Shown: positions 19,195-26,613 of the stretch, one piece after another
How the letters are laid out: each line of letters opens with the position of its first letter
Position numbering within the stretch: position 1 is the first letter of the stretch
NCBI RefSeq assembly: GCF_017873095.1
Contig: NZ_JAGGJU010000020.1
Location: 1-43,108, forward strand
DNA length: 43,108 nucleotides
From: Heterorhizobium halophytocola
Lineage (GTDB): Bacteria > Pseudomonadota > Alphaproteobacteria > Rhizobiales > Rhizobiaceae
Reading direction: 5' to 3'
The notes under the pieces: generated by a model
Database searches by the model: none
What the model was told of the DNA's origin: nothing
What the model saw: only the letters and a program-made list of their open reading frames with translations
Program-made: the position numbers and the translations under genes

Positions 19195-19806
19195 TCAGCT
19201 GCCGGCGGCCTGACGGCGCTGCAGTTCGGTCAGATTGTATTCGAGCGTCACCGCACCGATCTCGGTCTTGCCGTCGGTGTCGTTGATGGTGAAGCTCACC
19301 TGACCGCGCCAGATCTTGTTGTCGTCGTCCCATTCCGGCTCGTCGATGAACACGGCTTCGGGGCCGACATCGAAGGTCTTCTGGAACTTGCCTTCGTCGC
19401 CCTGCCAGAAATCGCTGGTGATCGAGCTCTGGCCGACATTGAGGCCGTGCTTGTCCATCACGAAGATCTCGGCGAACAGGCCGAGCGAGCGGCCCTGCAT
19501 GCGGCTGAGATAGACCGAAAGCGGATTGGAAAGGGTCGCAGAAATCAGCGGCTTGTCGTCGCTCTCGCGCTCTGCCTTCCACTGGTTGTCCAGCGCATCG
19601 ATCTTCGCCTGGTTGAGGTCGGTCAGGCGGTGGTTCTGCGCCTGGATGGACACGCGGACGATGTCGGTGTTGATCCAGGCCTGGGCGTCCTTCAGAACGG
19701 CCGGCGTGATCATGTCTTGAATCTTGGGCGCCGGTGGCTCGGCTGCCGCGGGTTCGACGGCTGCTATTGCGGCTGCGATCCCCCAGAACATTACAATATT
19801 GCGCAT
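19195..19806 (-). CDS. Periplasmic PDC/Cache-like sensor protein
   Basis: A 203-residue protein with an N-terminal signal peptide (hydrophobic about 4-18, AAAEP cleavage region) and no other membrane segment. The body has the long N-terminal helix and the GLNVGQSSITSDFWQGDE, VFIDEPEWDD and IGAVTLEYNL motifs that I recall from PDC/Cache-type sensor domains. Usually these are built into receptors or kinases; here the domain is free. The ATG at 19806 follows AGGAGAGG. It lies 103 bases upstream of the chemoreceptor gene on the same strand, so it may be a ligand-binding partner for that receptor. This is an inference from order; no contact surface can be read. Confidence 0.7.
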   Translation of the reverse strand: MRNIVMFWGIAAAIAAVEPAAAEPPAPKIQDMITPAVLKDAQAWINTDIVRVSIQAQNHRLTDLNQAKIDALDNQWKAERESDDKPLISATLSNPLSVYLSRMQGRSLGLFAEIFVMDKHGLNVGQSSITSDFWQGDEGKFQKTFDVGPEAVFIDEPEWDDDNKIWRGQVSFTINDTDGKTEIGAVTLEYNLTELQRRQAAGS

Positions 19807-19999
19807 ATTCCTCTCCTTTGTCCCCTTAATCTTAGGGGCAATTATTTAAGACATCCTGAATTTAGCGTGCACTTAATTCTAATGCGAACTAATTGGATCG
19901 GAACGTCTCGGAGCGGTAGGATGCAAGGCATAGCCGGCGTGTTGCCCGGCGGGTTTTTCAAGCCGGCGACCGGTTCTCGATGGTCAAAAGCCGCGCCTG

Positions 20000-20626
20000 T
20001 CAGATGAAGACGAGGGTGAGGAAGTAGAGGCCGCTGGCGACGATCGCGGCACCCAATCCCTGGACGAGCTTGCCGTCCATGACCCGGCCCAGCGCGTAGC
20101 CGATGCCGATGCCGGCGATGTGGATGACGCCGGTGGAGACGACGAAGCCGACGGTAAAGGCGGCCGGATCGGAGGCGCGCAAGGTCATCTGACCATGCGG
20201 ATAACCGTGGAAGACGGCAAAGATCGCGACCAGCGCCACGGCGATCCATTCGGGCGCACGCCATCTGAGCGCGATCACGCCGCCGAGCACGATCTGCGAC
20301 AGGGCGATCGCCAGCCGGATCGTCGGGTCGGGGATCAGGCCGAACATGCCGGCAATGCCGCCGACGCACATGATCAGCGGAAAGGTGGCGGGCAGGATCC
20401 AGACCGAGCGTCCGCCCATCTGCGCGCCCCAGAGGCCGACCGCCAGCATGGCCAGCAGGTGATCGAAGCCGGCCAGCGGATGTTCGAAACCGCTGCCGAA
20501 GCCGCCCATCGGGCCGCCCAGCGCATGGGCCTCAGCAAGCCCCGGCAAAAGCACAGCCATCATCGCAAGCGGAATGCTCTGGCAGGCGCGTAAAAGTTGC
20601 GCCATTGTTGCGGAAGTCCGGGCCAT
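20000..20626 (-). CDS. HupE/UreJ family metal permease
   Basis: A 208-residue membrane protein with an N-terminal signal-like segment, then about six membrane helices. The family motif HPLAGFDHLLAMLAVGLWGA follows the signal region, and FHGYPHG lies in a later helix; the His and Asp residues there are the proposed nickel or cobalt ligands. HupE/UreJ proteins import nickel or cobalt for hydrogenase, urease or cobalamin enzymes. The ATG at 20626 has GGATGGAG with seven bases spacing. It is divergent from a second, similar gene at 20883 with a palindrome between them. No hydrogenase or urease gene is in the window, so the metal is undecided. Confidence 0.87.
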   Translation of the reverse strand: MARTSATMAQLLRACQSIPLAMMAVLLPGLAEAHALGGPMGGFGSGFEHPLAGFDHLLAMLAVGLWGAQMGGRSVWILPATFPLIMCVGGIAGMFGLIPDPTIRLAIALSQIVLGGVIALRWRAPEWIAVALVAIFAVFHGYPHGQMTLRASDPAAFTVGFVVSTGVIHIAGIGIGYALGRVMDGKLVQGLGAAIVASGLYFLTLVFI

Positions 20627-20676
20627 CGATCTACTCCATCCGTCGCTACGCGTGGCGGTCCTGTCGGTCATCGCAA

Positions 20677-20694
20677 ACAGGCGCCGTCGCCTGT
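20677..20694. promoter_or_regulatory. Dyad between divergent hupE genes
   Basis: ACAGGCG-CCGT-CGCCTGT is a perfect inverted repeat with 7-bp arms. It sits 50 bases from one start (20626) and about 190 from the other (20883). It is a candidate metal-regulator operator. The rest of 20627-20882 holds no further feature I can support. Confidence 0.45.
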
Positions 20695-20882
20695 CTACAA
20701 TCCCAAGTGATTCGGTTATAGTCGCGGCGCCTTCAAGCCTCGCTCGGCCGGCGTCGACGGCTGAACTGCGGCATCCGCCAAAGTTCGGACGCATTGACCG
20801 ACTTGGTTTGCGGCAAGACCGGTGCGGGCCGAATTGCGCCTGATCGGTCCATGCGTTCAAGATCCCGTTGCGGAGTTGCCCG

Positions 20883-21512
20883 ATGTCATCACCAAGCCTG
20901 TTGTCCCGGTCGCGTCTTCCTGTGAAAGCCGCGCGCGCCGTCGTTCCCTTGGCGATCCTTTGCCTGCTTTCGGCGCCGGGCCTGGCGCAAGCCCACATCA
21001 TCCAGGGCGAGACCGGTGGCTTCCTGCATGGTTTCGAACATCCGTTGTCGGGTCTCGATCACCTGCTGGCGATGTTCTGCGTCGGCCTTTGGGGCGCGCA
21101 GATGGGCGGGCGCTCGGTCTGGACCATGCCGATCACCTTTCCGCTGATCATGGTCGTCGGTGGCCTGCTCGGCATTGCCGGCGTGCCGATCATCGGCATC
21201 GAGACCGGCATCGCGCTGTCGATCATCGTGCTTGGCGGTGCCATCGCCTTTCGCTGGCATCCGCCGGCTATCGTGTCGCTGGCGGTCATCGCCGTCTTCG
21301 CCATCTGCCACGGTTATGCGCACGGCGCCGAATTGCCGGCCGCGACCGATCCGGCCGACTATGCGATCGGCTTTGTCGTGGCGACCGGCCTGATCCATCT
21401 GGCGGGCATCGCCGTCGGCCTGTTCTTCCAGCGCATCCGGGGCGGCGAGCTGTCGCGGGCGCTGGGTGGCCTGATCGGGCTCGGTGGCTTCTACTTTCTC
21501 GTTGCCGGATGA
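20883..21512 (+). CDS. HupE/UreJ family metal permease, second copy
   Basis: A 209-residue paralogue of the protein encoded divergently upstream: an N-terminal signal-like region ending in AQAH, HPLSGLDHLLAMFCVGLWGA, the shared sequence QMGGRSVW, and CHGYAHG. Membrane topology is the same. The two differ enough in the helices between motifs that they are not a recent duplicate. The ATG at 20883 has GGAG at 20872-20875; an earlier in-frame codon lies at 20868. The stop overlaps the next start (ATGA), so it heads a coupled operon with a HupE-like membrane protein and a DUF1007 protein. The metal is likely nickel or cobalt. Confidence 0.87.
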   Translation: MSSPSLLSRSRLPVKAARAVVPLAILCLLSAPGLAQAHIIQGETGGFLHGFEHPLSGLDHLLAMFCVGLWGAQMGGRSVWTMPITFPLIMVVGGLLGIAGVPIIGIETGIALSIIVLGGAIAFRWHPPAIVSLAVIAVFAICHGYAHGAELPAATDPADYAIGFVVATGLIHLAGIAVGLFFQRIRGGELSRALGGLIGLGGFYFLVAG

Positions 21513-22300
21513 GCCTGGCGTCGCATCTGCCGTCCAGATCGGTCCTGCTCGGCCTTTGCCTGCTGATCGCGGCAGGGCTTGCCGGCATCGGCATGTCCGC
21601 GCTCCCGGTCCTGCAATTCGGCGGGACCTATGCCGACTGGCCGCTGTCGTCGGTGGTCAATCCGCAGCAATTGCTGACACTTGCCGGTCTCGGTCTCCTG
21701 ATCGGTCAGATGGGGATGACGGCAGACGGGCAGGTGCCGGCGCTGCGGCGGGCATCCGTCTCGGCGCCACGACTGCGCTGGATCGGCTGCGCGGTGCTGC
21801 TGGTCGGCCTCGGCCTCGGCCTGGCATGGCGCGAGCCGATCCTGCGCCTGCTGGCCCCCATTCCGGGCGCCGAGGTAACCGGCTTCCTGACCGGCCCGAT
21901 TGCCGGCCTGTTGACGGGGTTGGCACTGGTCTTGCCGGCCGGCTGGCGCGCCCGTCTGTCGCTGACGCTCATCCTGCCGGCAGCCGCCCTGCTGGCGCTT
22001 GCAACCGCGTTGTCCGATCCGACGCTTCATGCCGCCAACTATATGCGGTGGGCGCTGGCAACCGAACTCTGGATCATCGCCGTCTTCGCGCTGGTCGCAA
22101 CGCTGGTCCGCCATCGCGCCGCCATCACCGGCGGACGCATCCTCGCCAGCTGGATGATCGCCATCAGCCTGCTCTATGGCGGGGTCGAGGTCGCAGTCCG
22201 CAAGACGGCGATCGCCGTGCCGTATCCGCCGGTGAGCGACAGCGGCGCGTATCCAGGCTTCGACAGCCTGCTGCGGCGCCTCGACGGGGAGGGCAATTGA
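21509..22300 (+). CDS. Membrane protein, distant HupE-like without metal ligands
   Basis: A 263-residue protein with about seven hydrophobic segments. The start ATG at 21509 overlaps the stop of the preceding hupE (ATGA), implying coupling. The stretch VVNPQQLLTLAGLGLLIGQM lines up by eye with HPLSGLDHLLAMFCVGLWGA QM of the neighbours, but the His and Asp are missing, and no FHGxxHG is found. I suspect a diverged relative that has become a structural or regulatory partner. I do not recognise a named family, and the alignment is by eye and could be chance similarity of hydrophobic sequence. Confidence 0.7.
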   Translation: MSLASHLPSRSVLLGLCLLIAAGLAGIGMSALPVLQFGGTYADWPLSSVVNPQQLLTLAGLGLLIGQMGMTADGQVPALRRASVSAPRLRWIGCAVLLVGLGLGLAWREPILRLLAPIPGAEVTGFLTGPIAGLLTGLALVLPAGWRARLSLTLILPAAALLALATALSDPTLHAANYMRWALATELWIIAVFALVATLVRHRAAITGGRILASWMIAISLLYGGVEVAVRKTAIAVPYPPVSDSGAYPGFDSLLRRLDGEGN

Positions 22301-22301
22301 C

Positions 22302-22895
22302 ATGCGGCACCTGCTGACATCCTTGCTCGTCCTGTCTCTGTTGATCGCGCTTGCAAGCCCGGCGTCCGCCCATCCCGATATTGCCGTCACCACCCGGCTG
22401 CTGTTCGACATGCAGGGCGGTACCGTCGTTCGCCTGCTCGAAAGCTGGACCTTCGACCGGTACCGCAGCGCTGCCCTGATGCGCGCATTCGACGCCGACC
22501 GGGACGGACAGCTGAGCGACGGCGAAGGCGCGGCATTGCTGGACGGCATCCTGCCGGACCTCGCGGCAAAAGACTATTTCACCGCGGTGACCAGCGCTGG
22601 CGAGCCCGTCGCGCTGGACCGTCGGATCATGATCGAGGCGCGGGCGGAAAACGGTATCGTCAGTCTTGCCTTCGCCCTGCCGCTGACGGGTGCTGCCCAC
22701 CCGGATGCCGCCCACCCGCTGTCGGTCATGCTGTCAGACCCGAGCTATGTGATGGCCTTCCGGCCGGCGGAAGGTCACGCGCTGCAGCTGCGTGGCGATG
22801 ATGGCGACTGCCGTTTCTCCACCGAAGACAGGCCGGCGGACCGCTATTTCGGTGGCCTGGTCGTGCCGCGGGCGACCGTGCTGATCTGCCGCTGA
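22302..22895 (+). CDS. DUF1007 family periplasmic protein
   Basis: A 197-residue protein with a signal peptide (LLTSLLVLSLLIALASPASA) and mature start HPDIAVTTRLLF, the DUF1007 pattern where the domain opens on a His after cleavage. WTFDRYRS and an EF-hand-like loop DADRDGQLSDGE (about 65-76), common in DUF1007 proteins, follow. DUF1007 genes often sit beside nickel, cobalt or zinc permeases. The family is uncharacterised, perhaps delivering or sensing metal. The ATG at 22302 follows the previous gene by one base and has GGGGAGG upstream. The last gene of the metal cluster; it converges on osmC with a 10-base gap. Confidence 0.8.
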   Translation: MRHLLTSLLVLSLLIALASPASAHPDIAVTTRLLFDMQGGTVVRLLESWTFDRYRSAALMRAFDADRDGQLSDGEGAALLDGILPDLAAKDYFTAVTSAGEPVALDRRIMIEARAENGIVSLAFALPLTGAAHPDAAHPLSVMLSDPSYVMAFRPAEGHALQLRGDDGDCRFSTEDRPADRYFGGLVVPRATVLICR

Positions 22896-22905
22896 TGCGG
22901 TAAGA

Positions 22906-23334
22906 TCAGCCGAGGATCTCGGTCGAAAAGCTGGGGTTGCCGCGGATCGTGTTGGAGACGGTGCAGACTTCGTGCTCGGCGCGGTCGGCGATGGTCTTGC
23001 GGGTCGCGTGGTCGATATCGCCGGTGATGCTGAAGCGGATGTGGAAATGCCCGACCCGCGACAGGCCTTCCGTTGCCTTGTCGCCGGTAACCGTCGCCGT
23101 GATCGCAGAAATCCGGTCGTGCAGGCCCATCTCGCTTGCGACGATGCGGGCACTCATCGCAAGGCATCCGGCCAGCGAGGCATAGAGCAGGTCGAGCGGA
23201 TTGAAGCCCGCCTGCGAGGCGCCGGTGACGATCGAGATCTGCCCGCCGGTCGCCGACGTGATTGCAGGAAAGCCGGTACGGCCGAGAACGGCGGTGGCAC
23301 CGACGGGGCGGGTTCTCGGCGTGGCGGCGGACAT
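22906..23334 (-). CDS. OsmC-family peroxiredoxin
   Basis: A 142-residue OsmC-type protein. The two redox cysteines are seen in SLAGCLAMSARI (about 57) and EHEVCTVSNTI (about 122), with the usual FNPLDLLYAS lead-in. These proteins reduce organic hydroperoxides. The ATG at 23334 has AGGA upstream. It lies 60 bases downstream of a LysR gene on the same strand and may be transcribed with it. The window ends the hupE-DUF1007 operon against it with a 10-base gap. Confidence 0.88.
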   Translation of the reverse strand: MSAATPRTRPVGATAVLGRTGFPAITSATGGQISIVTGASQAGFNPLDLLYASLAGCLAMSARIVASEMGLHDRISAITATVTGDKATEGLSRVGHFHIRFSITGDIDHATRKTIADRAEHEVCTVSNTIRGNPSFSTEILG

Positions 23335-23393
23335 GGCTTTCCTATCCTCGGGGGCTGCGCAAAGGTTTCGCGGAATATGGCGTTGCCGTCAGG

Positions 23394-24275
23394 TCAATGG
23401 AAGATCTCGCGGTTTGCCGCAACCTCTTCCTGGAGAAAGGCGATGACGGCGCGGACGCGGGCAAGCTCGCGCGCGCTTTCATGAAACACCGTCCAGTAGG
23501 AGCGCTGTATCGCGATCTCCGGCAGGAGCCGCACGAGCTCTGGATGGGCGCGGGCGATATAGCTGTGCAATATGCCGATGCCGGCGCCGGCCCGCACGGC
23601 CTCGGTCTGGCCCGTGGCGCTGGAGATCTCGAAGCCGGCATCCCAGTTCTTCATCACCTCGCCGGTGAAATTCAGCGAGGGGGCGAAGATCAGATCCTCG
23701 ACATAGCCGACACGGCGATGTCCGGCGAGATCGTCCAGCCGGCGGGGCAGGCCGGCCTGATCGAGATAGCTGCGCGCGGCATAGAGACCCAGCGTGTAGT
23801 CGGTGAGTTTCGACGAGATCAGCCGTCCGTGATCCGGCCGCTCGATGGTGATGGCGATATCCGCCTCGCGGCTCGACAGCGAGAAGGCGCGCGGGACCGG
23901 CACCAGCTGGATCTTCAGTTCGGGATATTGCTCGGTCAGCCGCCCGAGGCGGGGTGAGAGAAAGGCAACGCCGAAACCGTCCGGCGCGCCGATCCGGACC
24001 GTGCCGGAGATCGCCCGGTCGACCCGGCCGATATTGGCCTGGGCGGCCAGCATTTCCGTCTCCATCCGTTCCGCCGCCGCCAGGAAGATCTCGCCTTCAG
24101 GGGTGAGTTCGCAGCCATTCGTGCGGCGGGTCAGCAGCTTCGTCTGCAACTGTTCCTCGAGCGCGGTTACCCGCCGCGACAGCGTGGCATGGTTGACGCC
24201 GAGCCGTCTGGCGGCCGACAGAAATTGACCGGCCCGGGCAACGGCCAAAAAGATGCGCACATCATCCCAGTTCAT
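23394..24275 (-). CDS. LysR-family transcriptional regulator
   Basis: A 293-residue LTTR. The N-terminal winged helix (1-60, MNWDDVRIFLAVARAGQFLS, LGVNHATLSRRVTALEEQL) and a periplasmic-binding-like effector domain (about 90-290) are complete. No conserved Cys typical of OxyR is seen, so it is not an OxyR. ATG at 24275 gives the common MNWDDVRIFL start; ATG at 24287 is also in frame. Its leader (24338-24373) contains the inverted pair GCACAAC and GTTGTGC, 29 bp apart, a possible autoregulatory site. The target is unknown; the OsmC gene is the nearest candidate, as it follows in the same direction. Confidence 0.88.
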   Translation of the reverse strand: MNWDDVRIFLAVARAGQFLSAARRLGVNHATLSRRVTALEEQLQTKLLTRRTNGCELTPEGEIFLAAAERMETEMLAAQANIGRVDRAISGTVRIGAPDGFGVAFLSPRLGRLTEQYPELKIQLVPVPRAFSLSSREADIAITIERPDHGRLISSKLTDYTLGLYAARSYLDQAGLPRRLDDLAGHRRVGYVEDLIFAPSLNFTGEVMKNWDAGFEISSATGQTEAVRAGAGIGILHSYIARAHPELVRLLPEIAIQRSYWTVFHESARELARVRAVIAFLQEEVAANREIFH

Positions 24276-24386
24276 TGCGGCGACCATCAGCTTGAGGGGG
24301 GAGGGCGGTGAATGATCATCGCACACGGTGCAATGGCGCACAACAAATCACGGTCAACAGATATGCGTTGTGCAATTGGTGATATC

Positions 24387-24848
24387 TCACGCAGCCGGGA
24401 AGGGCGCCGCCGGATCAAGGCCCAATGCCGCCATCTTGCGTTCGAAATCGTCGGCGATGTCGGAAAGCCTGATCGCGGCGAACCGTGCGAGGAGCAGGGC
24501 CTCGGCCTGGTGCCTGGCCGTTTCCAGCGCCTCGTTGACGGCGATCTCGACCAGGCAGTTCGCGTGATCGTTCGACGCGACAAGGCAGAACAGCTCGGGC
24601 CGGCCGATGGCGTCCCAGACATCGAAAAGCGTGATGTCGGACAGTGCCCTGGCCAGCGACCAGCCGCCGCCGTGTCCCTTGCCCGACAGCACATAGCCGC
24701 GGTCGCGCAGCCCGGCCATCGTGCGCCGAACCACCACGGGGTTGGTGCTCAACATGGCGCTGATGACGTCGGATGTCATCGGCCCACCGCCTCGGTCGAG
24801 GTGGATCAGCACATGCAGCATCCTGGAAAGTCGGCTGTCGCCTCGCAT
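24387..24848 (-). CDS. Rrf2-family transcriptional regulator
   Basis: A 153-residue regulator with the Rrf2 winged helix (MRGDSRLSRMLHVLIHLDR, VVVRRTMAGLRDRGYV, KGHGGGWSLAR). Two cysteines (about 96 and 106 region, LFCLVAS and ANCLVEI) lie where redox Rrf2 members have theirs; the usual three-Cys cluster is not evident. ATG at 24848 gives the family start; a TTG at 24872 is upstream in frame. It is divergent from a thioredoxin-reductase-like flavoprotein and probably controls it and itself through the paired half-sites at 24917-24954. It differs from RirA elsewhere in the window. Confidence 0.86.
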   Translation of the reverse strand: MRGDSRLSRMLHVLIHLDRGGGPMTSDVISAMLSTNPVVVRRTMAGLRDRGYVLSGKGHGGGWSLARALSDITLFDVWDAIGRPELFCLVASNDHANCLVEIAVNEALETARHQAEALLLARFAAIRLSDIADDFERKMAALGLDPAAPFPAA

Positions 24849-24916
24849 CGGTAAAGACAAAGCTCCGTTCAATGGCTTTCACCCAGTCTAGGCCAAAGAC
24901 CGTCATGCAACAAGTG

Positions 24917-24957
24917 ATGTTACGTGTATTGACGGAGATGATGAATCGTAACATAAA
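24917..24957 (+). promoter_or_regulatory. Promoter with paired ATGTTACG half-sites for the Rrf2-controlled flavoprotein
   Basis: ATGTTACG (24917-24924) and CGTAACAT (24947-24954) are exact inverted half-sites with centres 30 bp apart. TTGACG (24929-24934), 17 bp and CATAAA (24952-24957) form a good promoter. The right half-site overlaps the -10, fitting a repressor. Confidence 0.6.
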
Positions 24958-24986
24958 AAGATACATGAAACTGGAAAGACGTTCTC

Positions 24987-25892
24987 ATGTCTGGAATTTA
25001 TGACGTCGTCGTCATCGGCGGCAGCTTTGCCGGCCTCTCGGCCGCCATGCAACTCGTCCGGGCGCGCCGCCGCGTGCTCGTCATCGATGCGGGCAAGCCG
25101 CGCAACCGTTTTGCCCAAGCCGCCCACGGCTTTCTCGGCCAGGATGGCGTATCCCCGGCGCAAATCCGCAGCACGGCGATGGAGCAACTCCGGCGATATC
25201 CGAGTTTTTCCGAGCTTGACGGCGAGGTCATCGCCGCCCGACGGGAGACAGCGGGTTTCGCGGTCAGCCTGGCTGGCGACAGGATGGTGCTGGCGCGGCG
25301 GCTGATCCTGGCGGTCGGCGTGCGCGACGACCTGCCGGAGATCGAGGGGCTTGCGCCGCTCTGGGGCACCAGTGTCCTCCATTGCCCCTATTGCCATGGC
25401 TACGAGATCGGCGGCGGACCGATCGGCCTGCTGGCCTCCTCGCCGCTTGCCCACCACCAGGCGGCACTCCTGCCGGACTGGGGCGAGACGACAGTGTTTC
25501 TGGAGCCGGGCATCGACTTTGCCGACGACGAGAGGGCACTGATGGCGCGGCGCGGCGTGCATATCGAGCGGGAGAAGGTCGTGCGGCTGGTCGCCGACGG
25601 CAAGGTGCTGCAGGCGGCCGAATTGGCTGACGGACGCCGGGTGCCGATCAAGGCACTTTTCGTCCAATCCAAAGTCGTGCCCGCCGCGCCGCTTGCCGCT
25701 GAGTTGGGCGCCGAAATGGCCGAGGGGCCGCAGGGTCCTCACATCAGGATCGACGACTGGGGTGCAACGACGGTTTCGGGCCTGTTTGCCGCCGGCGATG
25801 CGGCAACGCCCATGCACAACGCCACCTTCGCCAGCGCCGCGGGCGTCAAGGCAGGCGTGATGGCGCATCGCTCGCTGATCTGGGAGGACTGA
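24987..25892 (+). CDS. Thioredoxin-reductase-like FAD/NAD(P) oxidoreductase
   Basis: A 301-residue flavoprotein: FAD motif VVIGGSFAGLSAAMQL (8-23), a CxxC motif in LHCPYCHGYEIG (about 132-143), a second nucleotide-binding stretch GGPIGLLASSP, and a C-terminal FAAGDAATP loop. This is the subfamily with CPYC rather than CATC, often encoded beside Rrf2 regulators. Physiological substrate unknown; a disulfide or thiol-linked role is likely. The ATG at 24987 has GGAAAGA upstream. Divergent control by the adjacent Rrf2 protein is suggested by the palindromic half-sites on its promoter. Confidence 0.85.
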   Translation: MSGIYDVVVIGGSFAGLSAAMQLVRARRRVLVIDAGKPRNRFAQAAHGFLGQDGVSPAQIRSTAMEQLRRYPSFSELDGEVIAARRETAGFAVSLAGDRMVLARRLILAVGVRDDLPEIEGLAPLWGTSVLHCPYCHGYEIGGGPIGLLASSPLAHHQAALLPDWGETTVFLEPGIDFADDERALMARRGVHIEREKVVRLVADGKVLQAAELADGRRVPIKALFVQSKVVPAAPLAAELGAEMAEGPQGPHIRIDDWGATTVSGLFAAGDAATPMHNATFASAAGVKAGVMAHRSLIWED

Positions 25893-26086
25893 CGATCATC
25901 GATGATGATGAGGGCGCGCGGCAGGCGTCCAAAGCTGCCTGTCCTGCCTCCTTCGATGTCGCGGCGTCGCCGGATCGATGCTAGTTTCCCGTTGGGGAGG
26001 CAGCATGCAATCCTGCCCTCTCCAGCCGGGAGGAGGACGCGGCCGGGCAGCCACCCGCTGCGGATGCGAGAGGAGCGCGAAAAAAG

Positions 26087-26566
26087 ATGGCAATGGCAAA
26101 GAACACGATTTGCCTCTGGTATGACAGGGACGCGGAGGAAGCTGCCCGCTTTTATGCAAAGGTCTTTCCCGACAGTTCGGTCGGCACGGTATGCCGCGCG
26201 CCGGCCGACTTTCCCTCCGGCAAGGCGGGCGATGTGCTGACCGTCGAATTCACGGTCGCCGGCGTGCCTTGCATGGGTCTCAATGGCGGCCCGGCCTTCG
26301 CCCCTGACGAGGCCTTTTCCTTCCAGATCTCGACCGAGGACCAGGCCGAGACCGACCGCTACTGGAACGCCATTGTCGAAAATGGCGGCCAGGAAAGCGC
26401 CTGCGGCTGGTGCAAGGACCGGTGGGGCATTTCCTGGCAGATCACGCCGCGCGTGCTGATGGAAGCGCTGGCCGCCGGTGGCGACGAGGCCCGGCGCGCC
26501 TTCGCCGCGATGATGGAAATGGGCAAGATCGACGTGGCGAAGATCGAGGCGGCCAGACGCGGCTGA
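26087..26566 (+). CDS. VOC-fold protein, PhnB/3-demethylubiquinone-methyltransferase-like
   Basis: A 159-residue protein of the VOC superfamily (PhnB-like): LWYDRDAEEAARFYAKVFPDS near the N-terminus, FEFTVAGVPCMGLNGGP-like beta strand, and CGWCKDRWGISWQITPRVL near the end. The annotation as a methyltransferase is historical; function is not established. The ATG at 26087 lies 11 bases after GAGAGGAG. It stands alone between the flavoprotein and the convergent exporter. The 194 bases before it show no clear promoter. Confidence 0.85.
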   Translation: MAMAKNTICLWYDRDAEEAARFYAKVFPDSSVGTVCRAPADFPSGKAGDVLTVEFTVAGVPCMGLNGGPAFAPDEAFSFQISTEDQAETDRYWNAIVENGGQESACGWCKDRWGISWQITPRVLMEALAAGGDEARRAFAAMMEMGKIDVAKIEAARRG

Positions 26567-26613
26567 TGCTGGTGACGGGCGTGGCCCTGCGACCGCGCCC
26601 GCCGGCTCCGGCC

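Noticed and set aside
4765..19806. A complete chemotaxis operon
   Set aside because: cheA, cheW, cheD and a motor-type CheY operon order are absent; CheB and CheR occur only as a fusion with a kinase.
19930..19990. A terminator-like GCCGG hairpin with a T-run after the first hupE
   Set aside because: The T-run is on the + strand, where no gene needs it; for the minus-strand hupE the orientation is wrong.
20627..20882. A cobalamin riboswitch before hupE
   Set aside because: I looked for the B12-box type sequences that often precede cobalt transporters and found none; only the dyad at 20677-20694 stands out.
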